From Bacteroidia bacterium (lineage in GTDB: Bacteria; Bacteroidota; Bacteroidia; Flavobacteriales; Flavobacteriaceae): a stretch of DNA of 5,328 nt. Position 1 is the first letter of the stretch, and each line of letters begins with the position of its first letter. The notes beneath the pieces were generated by a model. The model was given only the letters and a program-made list of their open reading frames with translations, did not search any database and had not been told where the DNA came from. Position numbers and translations under genes: made by a program. This document shows positions 1-5,167 of the stretch, piece after piece. The stretch spans positions 1 to 5,328 of the forward strand of contig JAUICT010000183.1 of NCBI GenBank assembly GCA_030429325.1. Direction: 5' to 3'.

Positions 1-204
1 TACCCCTCCCTATTTGCCTCCCAATTCCAATACCAGCTCCCCTACACTGGGATTACCGTAAATGTTTCCAAAGGAAAAATTGTTCGCGTGAACGGCAGCA
101 CCCAAGAGGAAGGTGTGATACCGGATATCTTTATTAAAGATTATTTATTGGATGAAAATGATGAAATCCTTGATGGTTTGCTGAAACATCTTGGAGTGAA
201 ATAA
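1..204 (+). CDS. C-terminal end of a probable S41 (tail-specific) peptidase, 5' truncated
   Basis: Frame 1 is open from the first base to a TAA at 202-204 and gives the last 67 residues of a protein that starts outside the window. The fragment contains NGSTQEEGVIPDI, which matches the end of the catalytic domain in S41 peptidases of Bacteroidota, where a Gly-Val-x-Pro-Asp segment follows the last strands. An acidic/hydrophobic tail ending LLKHLGVK follows it. The catalytic Ser/Lys are not in the window, so activity cannot be judged. S41 proteins of this kind are usually exported and cut peptides in the periplasm or at the cell surface. The next gene on the same strand starts 113 bases downstream, too far to assume co-transcription. 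The family call rests on one short motif and general resemblance; another exported hydrolase with a similar end is possible. Confidence 0.55.
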   Translation, partial: YPSLFASQFQYQLPYTGITVNVSKGKIVRVNGSTQEEGVIPDIFIKDYLLDENDEILDGLLKHLGVK

Positions 205-317
205 CCCCAGAAGAATACTCCAAAATCCAAAACAGTTTCGACCATTTAAAATTTAGTGCTAACTTACCATTGATTCCTTTACCTCCAATTTGAAGTAAAA
301 TTCAATAAAAATTGCAC

Positions 318-1376
318 ATGGAAACTTGGCGTATTGCACTGACTTTTTTGTCAATTCTATCTGCCCTGTTAAGCTTTTTACCCTTATTGGATTTCAAGCA
401 TTGGTTTTTTAGGATATTTGATTTTGTGAGAATTCAACTCTTGGCACTATTGGCCATATTGTCCATTCTCAGTTTGCTCATAGGTGGTATAGACACATAT
501 CCCAATATTTTCATCAATGTATTGCTCCTAATGGCAATTGCCCACCAGCTTTTTATCATCTGGCCTTACATTCCTTTTCGAAAACGACCCACAAACCATT
601 CCAAGGAAACCATCACCTTGATCAGTGTAAATGTGCTGCAAAAGAATACCGACCATCAAAAACTCATCGGGTTGGTCAAAACAATCCAACCGGATATTTT
701 GCTGACCATGGAAAGCAACCAAGAATGGGAAAAAGCCCTCTCGGAAATTGAAGGTGATTTTCTCTTTTCACATAAGATTCCCAAAGAAAACCGGTATGGG
801 ATGCATTTTTATTCGAAACTCAAGGTAAAAGACTGCCAAAGACATTACTTGATTTCTGAGGAACACCCTTCCATTGAAGCTACTTTGGTAGATAAAAATG
901 GTACCGATTTCATCTTTTGGGGCATCCACCCACCACCGCCAAGTCCTACGGAAAAGCCTACCTCCAAACAAAAGGACGCTGAACTCATGATGGTCGCCCA
1001 ATTGGTATGTAAAAAAAACATGCCCACCTTGGTTTCGGGAGATTTCAACAATGTGTGTTGGTCCAAAAGCTCAAAATTGTTCGCCAAGGCCTCCAAATTA
1101 AAGGATGCCCGCTTGGGAAAAGGATTCTACAGCACCTTTCCGGTAAGGCCAAAGTTGTTCCGTTTCCCAATAGACTTGCTGTTCCACTCCAGGAACATGG
1201 AAGTGCATCAAATAAGAACCTTACCCGCCATTGGGTCTGACCATTTGCCGCTATTTGCTACATTTACCATTACCGATGTGGGGCATAACACCACAAAACC
1301 CATCAAACCCGAAGTAAAACAAGAGATAGTTTCCATTATTGTGGAAGGCAAGGAGGCTGCACGTGCAGAAAACTAA
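318..1376 (+). CDS. membrane-anchored endonuclease/exonuclease/phosphatase (EEP) family protein
   Basis: This 352-residue protein has two parts. Residues 1-85 hold about three hydrophobic segments (roughly 3-22, 38-57 and 65-83), followed by a basic FRKRP stretch. The rest is an EEP (DNase I-like, Mg-dependent phosphoesterase) domain. Its landmarks are all visible: Asn in SVNVLQKN (N105), the metal-binding Glu in LLTMES (E132), GIHP (H204), SGDFNN (D242/N244), PIDLLF (D286) and GSDHLP (D308/H309). The domain is therefore probably active on a phosphodiester or phosphomonoester, but the family covers nucleases, sphingomyelinases and inositol phosphatases, so the substrate cannot be read off. 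Three helices with a basic segment after the third make the side of the membrane uncertain. ATG at 318 is preferred over the TTG at 312, because ATG is normal and both sit in the same A-rich leader. The sulfatase gene begins 13 bases after its stop, which suggests one transcript. Confidence 0.85.
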   Translation: METWRIALTFLSILSALLSFLPLLDFKHWFFRIFDFVRIQLLALLAILSILSLLIGGIDTYPNIFINVLLLMAIAHQLFIIWPYIPFRKRPTNHSKETITLISVNVLQKNTDHQKLIGLVKTIQPDILLTMESNQEWEKALSEIEGDFLFSHKIPKENRYGMHFYSKLKVKDCQRHYLISEEHPSIEATLVDKNGTDFIFWGIHPPPPSPTEKPTSKQKDAELMMVAQLVCKKNMPTLVSGDFNNVCWSKSSKLFAKASKLKDARLGKGFYSTFPVRPKLFRFPIDLLFHSRNMEVHQIRTLPAIGSDHLPLFATFTITDVGHNTTKPIKPEVKQEIVSIIVEGKEAARAEN

Positions 1377-1389
1377 AAAAGAGAAAACT

Positions 1390-2856
1390 ATGCCAATACC
1401 ATTTATTAAAAGAAGTTTATCCCTAAGTTTTGTGTTTTTTGCATGCATACCGCTAGTTTCCTATTCCCAGAAACAGGCACAGGACTACAACGTACTTTTT
1501 ATCATTTCCGATGACCTTACCGCAACAGCCGTATCTTCCTATGGAAACAAGGCCGTACATACGCCCAATATCGACAAGCTGGCATCGGAAGGGACCCGAT
1601 TTACGAAAGCTTATTGCCAATATCCGGTATGTGGCCCTTCAAGGGCCTCTTTTATGAGCGGATATTACCCCAATGCCACCACTACCTACGGATATGTGAG
1701 CGGTCGCGAAAATATTGGTGACGAACGCAAAACATGGTCGCAGTCCTTCAAGGACAAGGGGTATTACACGGCCCGGGTCAGCAAGATTTTCCATATGGGC
1801 GTTCCCATCGATATTGAAAAGGGCAGCGATGGCAAGGACGACCCCGCTTCGTGGAATGAAAAATACAACAGTCAGGCCCCGGAATGGCAAACCAAGGGAG
1901 AGGCCGAACTCGTGCAGGGCAACCCAGATGGGACCATAGAACGAAAAGGCGGCAATGTCATGACCATTGTCAAGGCCGATGGGGACGACTTGGTCCATGC
2001 CGATGGAAAAACGGCCCAAAAAGCCAGTGAGCTCATTCGAAAACACAAGAATGAGAAATTCTTCTTGGCCGTGGGTATGGTACGGCCCCATGTTCCCTTT
2101 GTGGCGCCAAAATCCCACTTTGACCCGTACCCTTATGCCGATATTGTTCTACCCAAAAAAGTAGAAAATGACTGGGACGATATCCCAAAAAGGGGCATCA
2201 ATTATGTAACCAGTGCTAATGGACAAATGAGCCTTGAGCAACAACAAAAGGCCGTTGCCGCCTATTATGCTTCCGTTTCCTTTATGGATGAGCAGGTAGG
2301 CAAAGTGTTGAAGACCTTGGAAGACGAAGGGCTGGAGGACAATACCATCGTCATATTCGCTTCAGACCATGGATTTCACCTGGGGGAACACGATTTTTGG
2401 ATGAAAGTGAGCCTTCACGAAGAATCGGCCAGGGTGCCCTTGATCATAAAAGTCCCGGGCAAAAAACCCGCGGTGTGCCATTCGTTTGTTGAACTCATTG
2501 ACCTATACCCCACCATTGCCTCATTGGCCGGAGTGGATTATTCCGAACATCTACAGGGAAAAAATCTGGTAAAATTATTGGATGACCCCAATGAAAAAGT
2601 CAGGGACATGGCCTTTAGCGTATCCCAAGGCGGGAAAACCTTTTTGCTACGGACCGATAAATGGGCTTACATCCAATACGATGAAGATGCGGCATCGGGC
2701 ATGGAACTCTTTGATATGGAAAACGACCCAAAACAATACACCAACCTCGCCTATAATTCCGACTATGCCGATGTGGTGGCCGATTTTCAGCAAAAACTAA
2801 AGGATAAGCTGAAGGAGGTCCGTACCAACGACCTAGGGATTGACTACTCCAAATAA
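1390..2856 (+). CDS. secreted type I sulfatase, iduronate-2-sulfatase-like
   Basis: This 488-residue protein has a signal peptide (KRS, hydrophobic core 10-23, probable signal peptidase I cut after SYS26). It then shows the sulfatase fold: ISDDL with metal-binding D41/D42; CGPSR at 81-85, the CxPSR signature whose C81 is converted to formylglycine; KIFHMG (K132, H135); VRPHVPFVAP (H234); ASDHGFHLGEHDFW (D326, H327, H330); and MK (K339) before ESARVPLI. The RPHxPFVAP and HGxHLGEHxxWxK blocks are typical of the iduronate-2-sulfatase branch (SulfAtlas S1_7). It likely removes sulfate esters from a sulfated glycan in the periplasm or outside; the true substrate is unknown. The ATG at 1390 is chosen over the in-frame ATG at 1339 because it starts directly at the signal peptide, has an A/G-rich leader (AAAAAGAGAAAAC) and avoids a 38-base overlap with the EEP gene. 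Activity needs a formylglycine-generating enzyme or anSME encoded elsewhere. Confidence 0.93.
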   Translation: MPIPFIKRSLSLSFVFFACIPLVSYSQKQAQDYNVLFIISDDLTATAVSSYGNKAVHTPNIDKLASEGTRFTKAYCQYPVCGPSRASFMSGYYPNATTTYGYVSGRENIGDERKTWSQSFKDKGYYTARVSKIFHMGVPIDIEKGSDGKDDPASWNEKYNSQAPEWQTKGEAELVQGNPDGTIERKGGNVMTIVKADGDDLVHADGKTAQKASELIRKHKNEKFFLAVGMVRPHVPFVAPKSHFDPYPYADIVLPKKVENDWDDIPKRGINYVTSANGQMSLEQQQKAVAAYYASVSFMDEQVGKVLKTLEDEGLEDNTIVIFASDHGFHLGEHDFWMKVSLHEESARVPLIIKVPGKKPAVCHSFVELIDLYPTIASLAGVDYSEHLQGKNLVKLLDDPNEKVRDMAFSVSQGGKTFLLRTDKWAYIQYDEDAASGMELFDMENDPKQYTNLAYNSDYADVVADFQQKLKDKLKEVRTNDLGIDYSK

Positions 2857-2872
2857 TCTGCAAATTTTGTGG

Positions 2873-2880
2873 TATCTTAA
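2873..2880 (+). promoter_or_regulatory. weak -7-like box upstream of the lipoprotein gene
   Basis: TATCTTAA follows TTGTGG in the 58-base gap after the sulfatase and matches six of the eight TAnnTTTG positions (counting the two free ones) of the Bacteroidota housekeeping promoter. No TTTG-type -33 element sits at the right distance; the nearby TTTTG at 2865-2869 is too close. This is only a hint that the lipoprotein gene could have its own start. Confidence 0.2.
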
Positions 2881-2914
2881 ACCTATCGAGCAGCAACCAC
2901 TAAAATCCTAGAAA

Positions 2915-3586
2915 ATGAAACATATTATCACCGTATTGGCCCTGACAGGAGCCTTGATGTCCTGCAACACCTCGAACAAGACGAAGGACACCGCAGAGGA
3001 GAGCTCCGCAAAAGAAACAGTAACGGACAGTACCGCCACCCACTTCGTTGCCATTGATACCGAAGAGGCTTTGATCGCCACCTCGTTGATGGCCGCCCCA
3101 GAAGCAAGTCGTGCCGGATGCAAGGTCATCGGGTACAACGATGCAGGTGAACTGGTGACCCTCAAGGAAGGGGACAACGAATTCATCGTCCTGGCGGACG
3201 ACCCCAAAAAGTCCGGATTCAATGCCGCCTGCTACCACAAAAGTCTGGAACCATTTATGGCACGAGGTCGTGAACTCAGGGCAGAGGGAAAGACCGGTCC
3301 CGAAATTTTCGATATTCGGGAAGCCGAGGCCAAATCAGGACAATTGGACATGGGTATACCGGGCGCCACGTTGCACATCTATTTTGGTCCCAATGACCGC
3401 TACGACCCCGAAACCTACCAAGTGGAAGGTGCCAAATACCGCTATGTGGTCTATTTGCCCTTTGCCACGGCCGAATCTACCGGGCTACCCGAAAAGCCTG
3501 TGGGGGCCAACCACCCTTGGATCATGAATCCGGGAACCCATAGGGCCCATATTATGATCTCGCCTTTGGCGGACAACAAGGAATAG
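2915..3586 (+). CDS. predicted lipoprotein of unknown function
   Basis: This 223-residue protein starts with MKH, a hydrophobic segment and LMSC, a slightly atypical lipobox (Met at -2) that makes C17 the likely lipidated residue. Residues 18-41 are a hydrophilic Ser/Thr/Lys/Glu linker. No acidic run follows the Cys, so there is no obvious surface-export signal and a periplasm-facing outer membrane location is more likely. The folded part (about 42-220) has recognisable blocks: GYNDAGELVTLKEGDNEF, a Cys-His pair at C106/H108, MGIPGATLHIYFGPNDRYDP, and a C-terminal HPWIMNPGTHRAHIMI with H200, H209 and H212. This pattern (a 'level of G-N' strand, a Cys-centred turn and a final G-x-H-x-H-I/L-M-I block) resembles uncharacterised exported proteins of environmental bacteria as I remember them; I cannot name a domain. 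It lies 58 bases after the sulfatase on the same strand, so read-through or its own promoter are both possible. Confidence 0.85.
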   Translation: MKHIITVLALTGALMSCNTSNKTKDTAEESSAKETVTDSTATHFVAIDTEEALIATSLMAAPEASRAGCKVIGYNDAGELVTLKEGDNEFIVLADDPKKSGFNAACYHKSLEPFMARGRELRAEGKTGPEIFDIREAEAKSGQLDMGIPGATLHIYFGPNDRYDPETYQVEGAKYRYVVYLPFATAESTGLPEKPVGANHPWIMNPGTHRAHIMISPLADNKE

Positions 3587-3612
3587 TGTTCTCCCCGCTC
3601 AAGGAAAAGATG

Positions 3613-3620
3613 TATTTTAC
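3613..3620 (+). promoter_or_regulatory. possible -7 box before the SdpI-family gene
   Basis: TATTTTAC lies 8 bases before the ATG at 3629, inside the longer string TGTATTTTACGACTATAAAT. Almost the same string occurs upstream of the next gene at 4085-4100, which supports a shared function. It matches TAnnTT of the Bacteroidota -7 element but ends AC rather than TG. No clear -33 element is seen. If real, transcripts would start within a few bases of the first ATG, which would favour the second ATG at 3638 as the start. Confidence 0.3.
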
Positions 3621-3628
3621 GACTATAA

Positions 3629-3988
3629 ATGCAACACATGACCTTTAATGGCATCATACTACTTCCATGTTTGTTGACCGGCGCCATAGCCTTAATTGGC
3701 GGGCTAATCTTTAAAAACAATCCACCCAAACGCATCAATTGGTGGTATGGGTATCGGACCAAACGCTCTATGAAAAATCAAAAGCAGTGGGATTTTGCAC
3801 AGAAACTGGGCGCAAAGAATATGATCAAATATTCCACAATTCCTTTTTTGACCTCCCTTTTCGGTTTTTTTATTGATACGGAACATATGGGGTGGAGCAT
3901 TGGATCAGTGGTTGTAAGTACTCTTTTATGGGCATTTTTCAGTATTTACAAGACAGAAACTAAGCTCATATCGGAATTTGGCAAATGA
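3629..3988 (+). CDS. SdpI-family small membrane protein
   Basis: This protein is 119 residues long (116 if the ATG at 3638 is used). It has a hydrophobic segment at about 6-28, then a cytosolic-type loop carrying the SdpI family signature at 35-61: INWWYGYRTKRSMKN, then QWDFAQKLGAKNM, equivalent to the family pattern N-x-x-x-G-x-R-T-x-x-S/T-x-x-x-x-x-x-W-x-x-A/T. Two more hydrophobic segments follow at about 68-83 and 88-107. Bacillus subtilis SdpI, the founder, is a longer membrane protein that gives immunity to the SdpC toxin and sequesters the SdpR repressor. This protein has only the SdpI signature domain, and no sdpC-like toxin or ArsR-type repressor is next to it, so an immunity role is only a family-based possibility. 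It is on the same strand as the lipoprotein gene, 42 bases after its stop. Confidence 0.8.
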   Translation: MQHMTFNGIILLPCLLTGAIALIGGLIFKNNPPKRINWWYGYRTKRSMKNQKQWDFAQKLGAKNMIKYSTIPFLTSLFGFFIDTEHMGWSIGSVVVSTLLWAFFSIYKTETKLISEFGK

Positions 3989-4036
3989 TTTCTGATTACT
4001 ACAACGGCTGCAATCCAGTACACCCAACCATAACAT

Positions 4037-4068
4037 AAACCCTCTCTCCCTTAACCAGCTCCCGATAC
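4037..4068. repeat. left copy of a 32-base direct repeat
   Basis: This copy starts AAACCCTC and ends CCCGATAC. It matches the copy at 4559-4590 at 28 of 32 positions in the same orientation, with no gaps. It lies in the 147-base gap after the SdpI-family gene. Read on the - strand it would encode SIGSWLRE, close to the GIGGWLRE tail of the - strand gene whose 3' end is the other copy; here the stop codon is changed (TGA to AGA), and in-frame stops on the other side limit any reading to about 15 codons. It may therefore be an eroded duplicate of that gene's end. Confidence 0.7.
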
Positions 4069-4086
4069 TATTCGCGAAAAAAGCTG

Positions 4087-4094
4087 TATTTTAC
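4087..4094 (+). promoter_or_regulatory. possible -7 box before the small secreted-protein gene
   Basis: TATTTTAC within TGTATTTTACAACTAAA lies 41 bases before the ATG at 4136 and nearly repeats the string ahead of the SdpI-family gene. It agrees with TAnnTT of the Bacteroidota -7 box. No TTTG-like -33 element is found 17-23 bases upstream, so the call is tentative. Confidence 0.3.
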
Positions 4095-4135
4095 AACTAA
4101 ACAAGACCTTGTTTGCTATAAGTTAAAGTGATACC

Positions 4136-4528
4136 ATGAGAAAAAATCTGATTGTACTGTTGATTTTCTTCCCTATTACGTTACTGGGCCAAGAATTGGA
4201 ATGCTGTAAAACGACCAGTGAAGTTGGAGACCATTTAAATGGATATTGGCAAATGAAGGATTCCAACCCAAAAGAACAGATACGGTTTGAGTTCAACAAT
4301 GGCAATGGAAGGTTTTGGAAATACACGCTTAACCATAAAGGTGAGGTGACCAAGTCTGAAGAAATTGATCAAACCTTGGAAATATTTAAATCTGAATCTG
4401 GGTTTGAAATTGATTGGAGCAATGGAAATAGAATCGGCACTTCACAAATTAAAATCCTAAACCCAACAAACCTTGTTTTTGTAAGAAGGGATGGAAAAGA
4501 AACCGAGTTTTCTAAAATTATAAATTAA
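4136..4528 (+). CDS. small secreted protein of unknown function
   Basis: This 130-residue protein has a clear signal peptide (MRKN, hydrophobic core 5-17, likely cut at LLG18 before QELEC), leaving a mature chain of about 112 residues. An adjacent Cys pair (C23/C24) sits right at the new N-terminus. The body has alternating short strands: a GYWQMKD block at 36-42, IRFEFNNGNGRFWKYTL at 49-65, and a C-terminal IKILNPTNLVFVRRDGKETEFSKI. This is the look of a small beta-barrel or beta-sandwich and resembles the lipocalin-like exported proteins of flavobacteria (GxW near the start, final strand with a basic residue), but I cannot assign a family. Its codons and surroundings are more AT-rich than the sulfatase operon. 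It is bracketed by the two copies of the 32-base direct repeat. Its stop is 36 bases from the convergent - strand gene, with no obvious terminator between them. Confidence 0.75.
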   Translation: MRKNLIVLLIFFPITLLGQELECCKTTSEVGDHLNGYWQMKDSNPKEQIRFEFNNGNGRFWKYTLNHKGEVTKSEEIDQTLEIFKSESGFEIDWSNGNRIGTSQIKILNPTNLVFVRRDGKETEFSKIIN

Positions 4529-4558
4529 CATTTTACAGGTACTACTGGCTTATCATCA

Positions 4559-4590
4559 AAACCCTCACTCCCTTAACCAACCCCCAATAC
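4559..4590. repeat. right copy of a 32-base direct repeat, forms the 3' end of the - strand gene
   Basis: This copy starts AAACCCTC and ends CCCAATAC. It differs from the copy at 4037-4068 at four positions. It covers the stop codon and last eight codons of the - strand small gene. The two copies are 522 bases apart and enclose the whole small secreted-protein gene. Confidence 0.7.
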
Positions 4591-4774
4591 CCTTTAACGC
4601 CTCCACTACGCTTTGGACTTCCCTTCGGGAAAAGGTATCCTCTTCCAAGTAGAACAACATGACCACCCCAAGGTCCAAGATGTCGGCCAATTGGTCCGGG
4701 GTACCGTAGCCGTCTTTAATTATTTCAAACAACTTTTTTTCTTGCCTATTTTTCTTTGGTTTTTTCATCGTCAT
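4565..4774 (-). CDS. unrecognised small protein, divergent partner of the XRE regulator
   Basis: This protein is 69 residues long from the ATG at 4774, or 67 from the ATG at 4768; the two starts are one codon apart (MTM) and the sequence does not decide between them. The N-terminus is strongly basic (KKPKKNRQEKK), followed by what look like helices: LFEIIKDGYGTPDQLADILDLGVVMLFYLEEDTF, then SRREVQSVVEALKGIGGWLRE. There is no signal peptide or true membrane span. I do not recognise the family. A longer in-frame reading up to 4855 needs a non-ATG start and runs through both palindromes, so it is rejected. The 18-base palindrome at 4770-4787 covers the upstream ATG, so a protein bound there would block transcription or initiation. 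The position next to and divergent from an XRE regulator suggests a regulatory pair, such as an antirepressor, toxin or accessory protein; this is inference. The last codons lie in the direct repeat. Confidence 0.65.
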   Translation of the reverse strand: MTMKKPKKNRQEKKLFEIIKDGYGTPDQLADILDLGVVMLFYLEEDTFSRREVQSVVEALKGIGGWLRE

Positions 4775-4787
4775 AACAAAATATGAC
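4770..4787. promoter_or_regulatory. palindromic operator candidate 1, over the start of the - strand gene
   Basis: The site reads GTCATAACAAAATATGAC: two perfect 6-base arms (GTCATA/TATGAC) around a 6-base centre. It overlaps the ATG (4772-4774) of the divergent small gene. On the - strand it also contains TATTTTG, a possible -7 box that would lie 24 bases from a TTTTTG at 4808-4813, so binding here could cover the promoter. The centre is 44 bases from that of the second site, about four helical turns. Its likely binder is the adjacent XRE protein, by analogy with controller proteins. Confidence 0.65.
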
Positions 4788-4813
4788 TTCAATATACTTA
4801 TTAAATTCAAAAA

Positions 4814-4831
4814 GTCATAATTTATTATGAC
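4814..4831. promoter_or_regulatory. palindromic operator candidate 2, mid-intergenic
   Basis: The site reads GTCATAATTTATTATGAC, with the same GTCATA/TATGAC arms and the same 6-base spacing as the site at 4770-4787. Here the symmetry extends to 8-base arms around TT. It lies 48 bases before the ATG of the XRE gene and between the two divergent genes, the usual place for an operator that controls both directions. A stem-loop in RNA is an alternative reading, but no T-run follows on either strand in a terminator-like position. Confidence 0.65.
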
Positions 4832-4869
4832 CCTCTTTCCTTTTAATCTATCCAAATTTGTTTTGTTAG

Positions 4870-4887
4870 TTCATATTTGATGTTGAC
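4870..4887. promoter_or_regulatory. degenerate third operator copy over the XRE start codon
   Basis: TTCATATTTGATGTTGAC keeps the 18-base frame of the two palindromes and matches the GTCATA-N6-TATGAC arms at 9 of 12 positions. It covers the ATG at 4880-4882, which mirrors how site 1 covers the start of the opposite gene. A match this loose could be chance; a weak site used only at high repressor level would fit autoregulation. Confidence 0.3.
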
Positions 4888-5104
4888 AAAGCAAGAATTA
4901 TCCATAAAAATTGGGAATCGAATCAAACAACTCAGAAAGCAAAAGAACATTTCGCAAGCTGAGTTAGGCAGATTGTGCGGAAGGGACAAGCAACACATAG
5001 AACTCATCGAAAACCATAAAGTTTCCGCCAATACTTACACGCTGTACACCATTGCCCATGCCCTTGATATTGATCTTAAGGAGCTTTTCTGTTTTAAAGG
5101 GTAA
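4880..5104 (+). CDS. small XRE-family helix-turn-helix regulator, controller-protein-like
   Basis: This 74-residue protein is almost entirely one HTH_3/XRE domain (about 11-69): IGNRIKQLRKQKNISQAELG, RLCGRDKQHIELIENHKVSA with the recognition helix around GRDKQHIELIEN, then NTYTLYTIAHALDIDLKELF. Its size and single-domain plan match controller (C) proteins of restriction-modification systems and small phage or plasmid repressors, which bind paired palindromes as dimers. Two such palindromes lie just upstream, so autoregulation and control of the divergent gene are likely, but inferred. The ATG at 4880 is preferred over the TTG at 4877. No restriction enzyme, methyltransferase or phage gene is in the window. 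Its DNA and leader are more AT-rich than the sulfatase operon. A chromosomal housekeeping XRE regulator is the alternative. Confidence 0.9.
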   Translation: MLTKQELSIKIGNRIKQLRKQKNISQAELGRLCGRDKQHIELIENHKVSANTYTLYTIAHALDIDLKELFCFKG

Positions 5105-5118
5105 GCTTTCCGCCCTAC

Positions 5119-5151
5119 TTTCGACCAAAAGCCCATAATTGGCTATCTTTA
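5119..5151 (+). promoter_or_regulatory. candidate promoter of the egtB-like gene
   Basis: TATCTTTA at 5144-5151 matches the Bacteroidota -7 box TAnnTTTG at all but the last position, and TTTC at 5119-5122 is one base off the TTTG -33 element with a 21-base spacer. Transcription would begin about 10 bases before the ATG at 5168. It is the best promoter match in the window and would separate this gene from the XRE unit. Confidence 0.4.
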
Positions 5152-5167
5152 AGCAAACACACCCATT

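Noticed and set aside
191..223. Inverted repeat TTGGAGT / ACTCCAA spanning the stop of the first gene
   Set aside because: The arms are only 7 bases with a 19-base loop and no T-run follows, so it does not make a convincing terminator.
1339..1389. Upstream ATG of the sulfatase frame
   Set aside because: It adds 17 basic residues before a normal signal peptide and overlaps the EEP gene; ATG 1390 has the better leader.
1639..2118. Long open frame of 159 codons on the - strand
   Set aside because: It lies fully inside the sulfatase gene, whose motifs are unambiguous; it shows no domain, and its length follows from the codon bias of the + strand gene.
2900..3238. Two overlapping - strand open frames opposite the lipoprotein gene
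   Set aside because: Both are antisense to a gene with a clear signal peptide and lipobox, and neither translation looks like a protein family.
3563..3604. Imperfect inverted repeat CCTTTGGCGG / CCGCTCAAGG at the end of the lipoprotein gene
   Set aside because: Two mismatches, a 22-base loop, and A-rich rather than T-rich sequence after it; not supported as a terminator.
4775..4855. N-terminal extension of the - strand small gene up to 4855
   Set aside because: It needs a TTG start and would make both palindromes coding; the ATG codons at 4774 and 4768 give a better start next to an operator.
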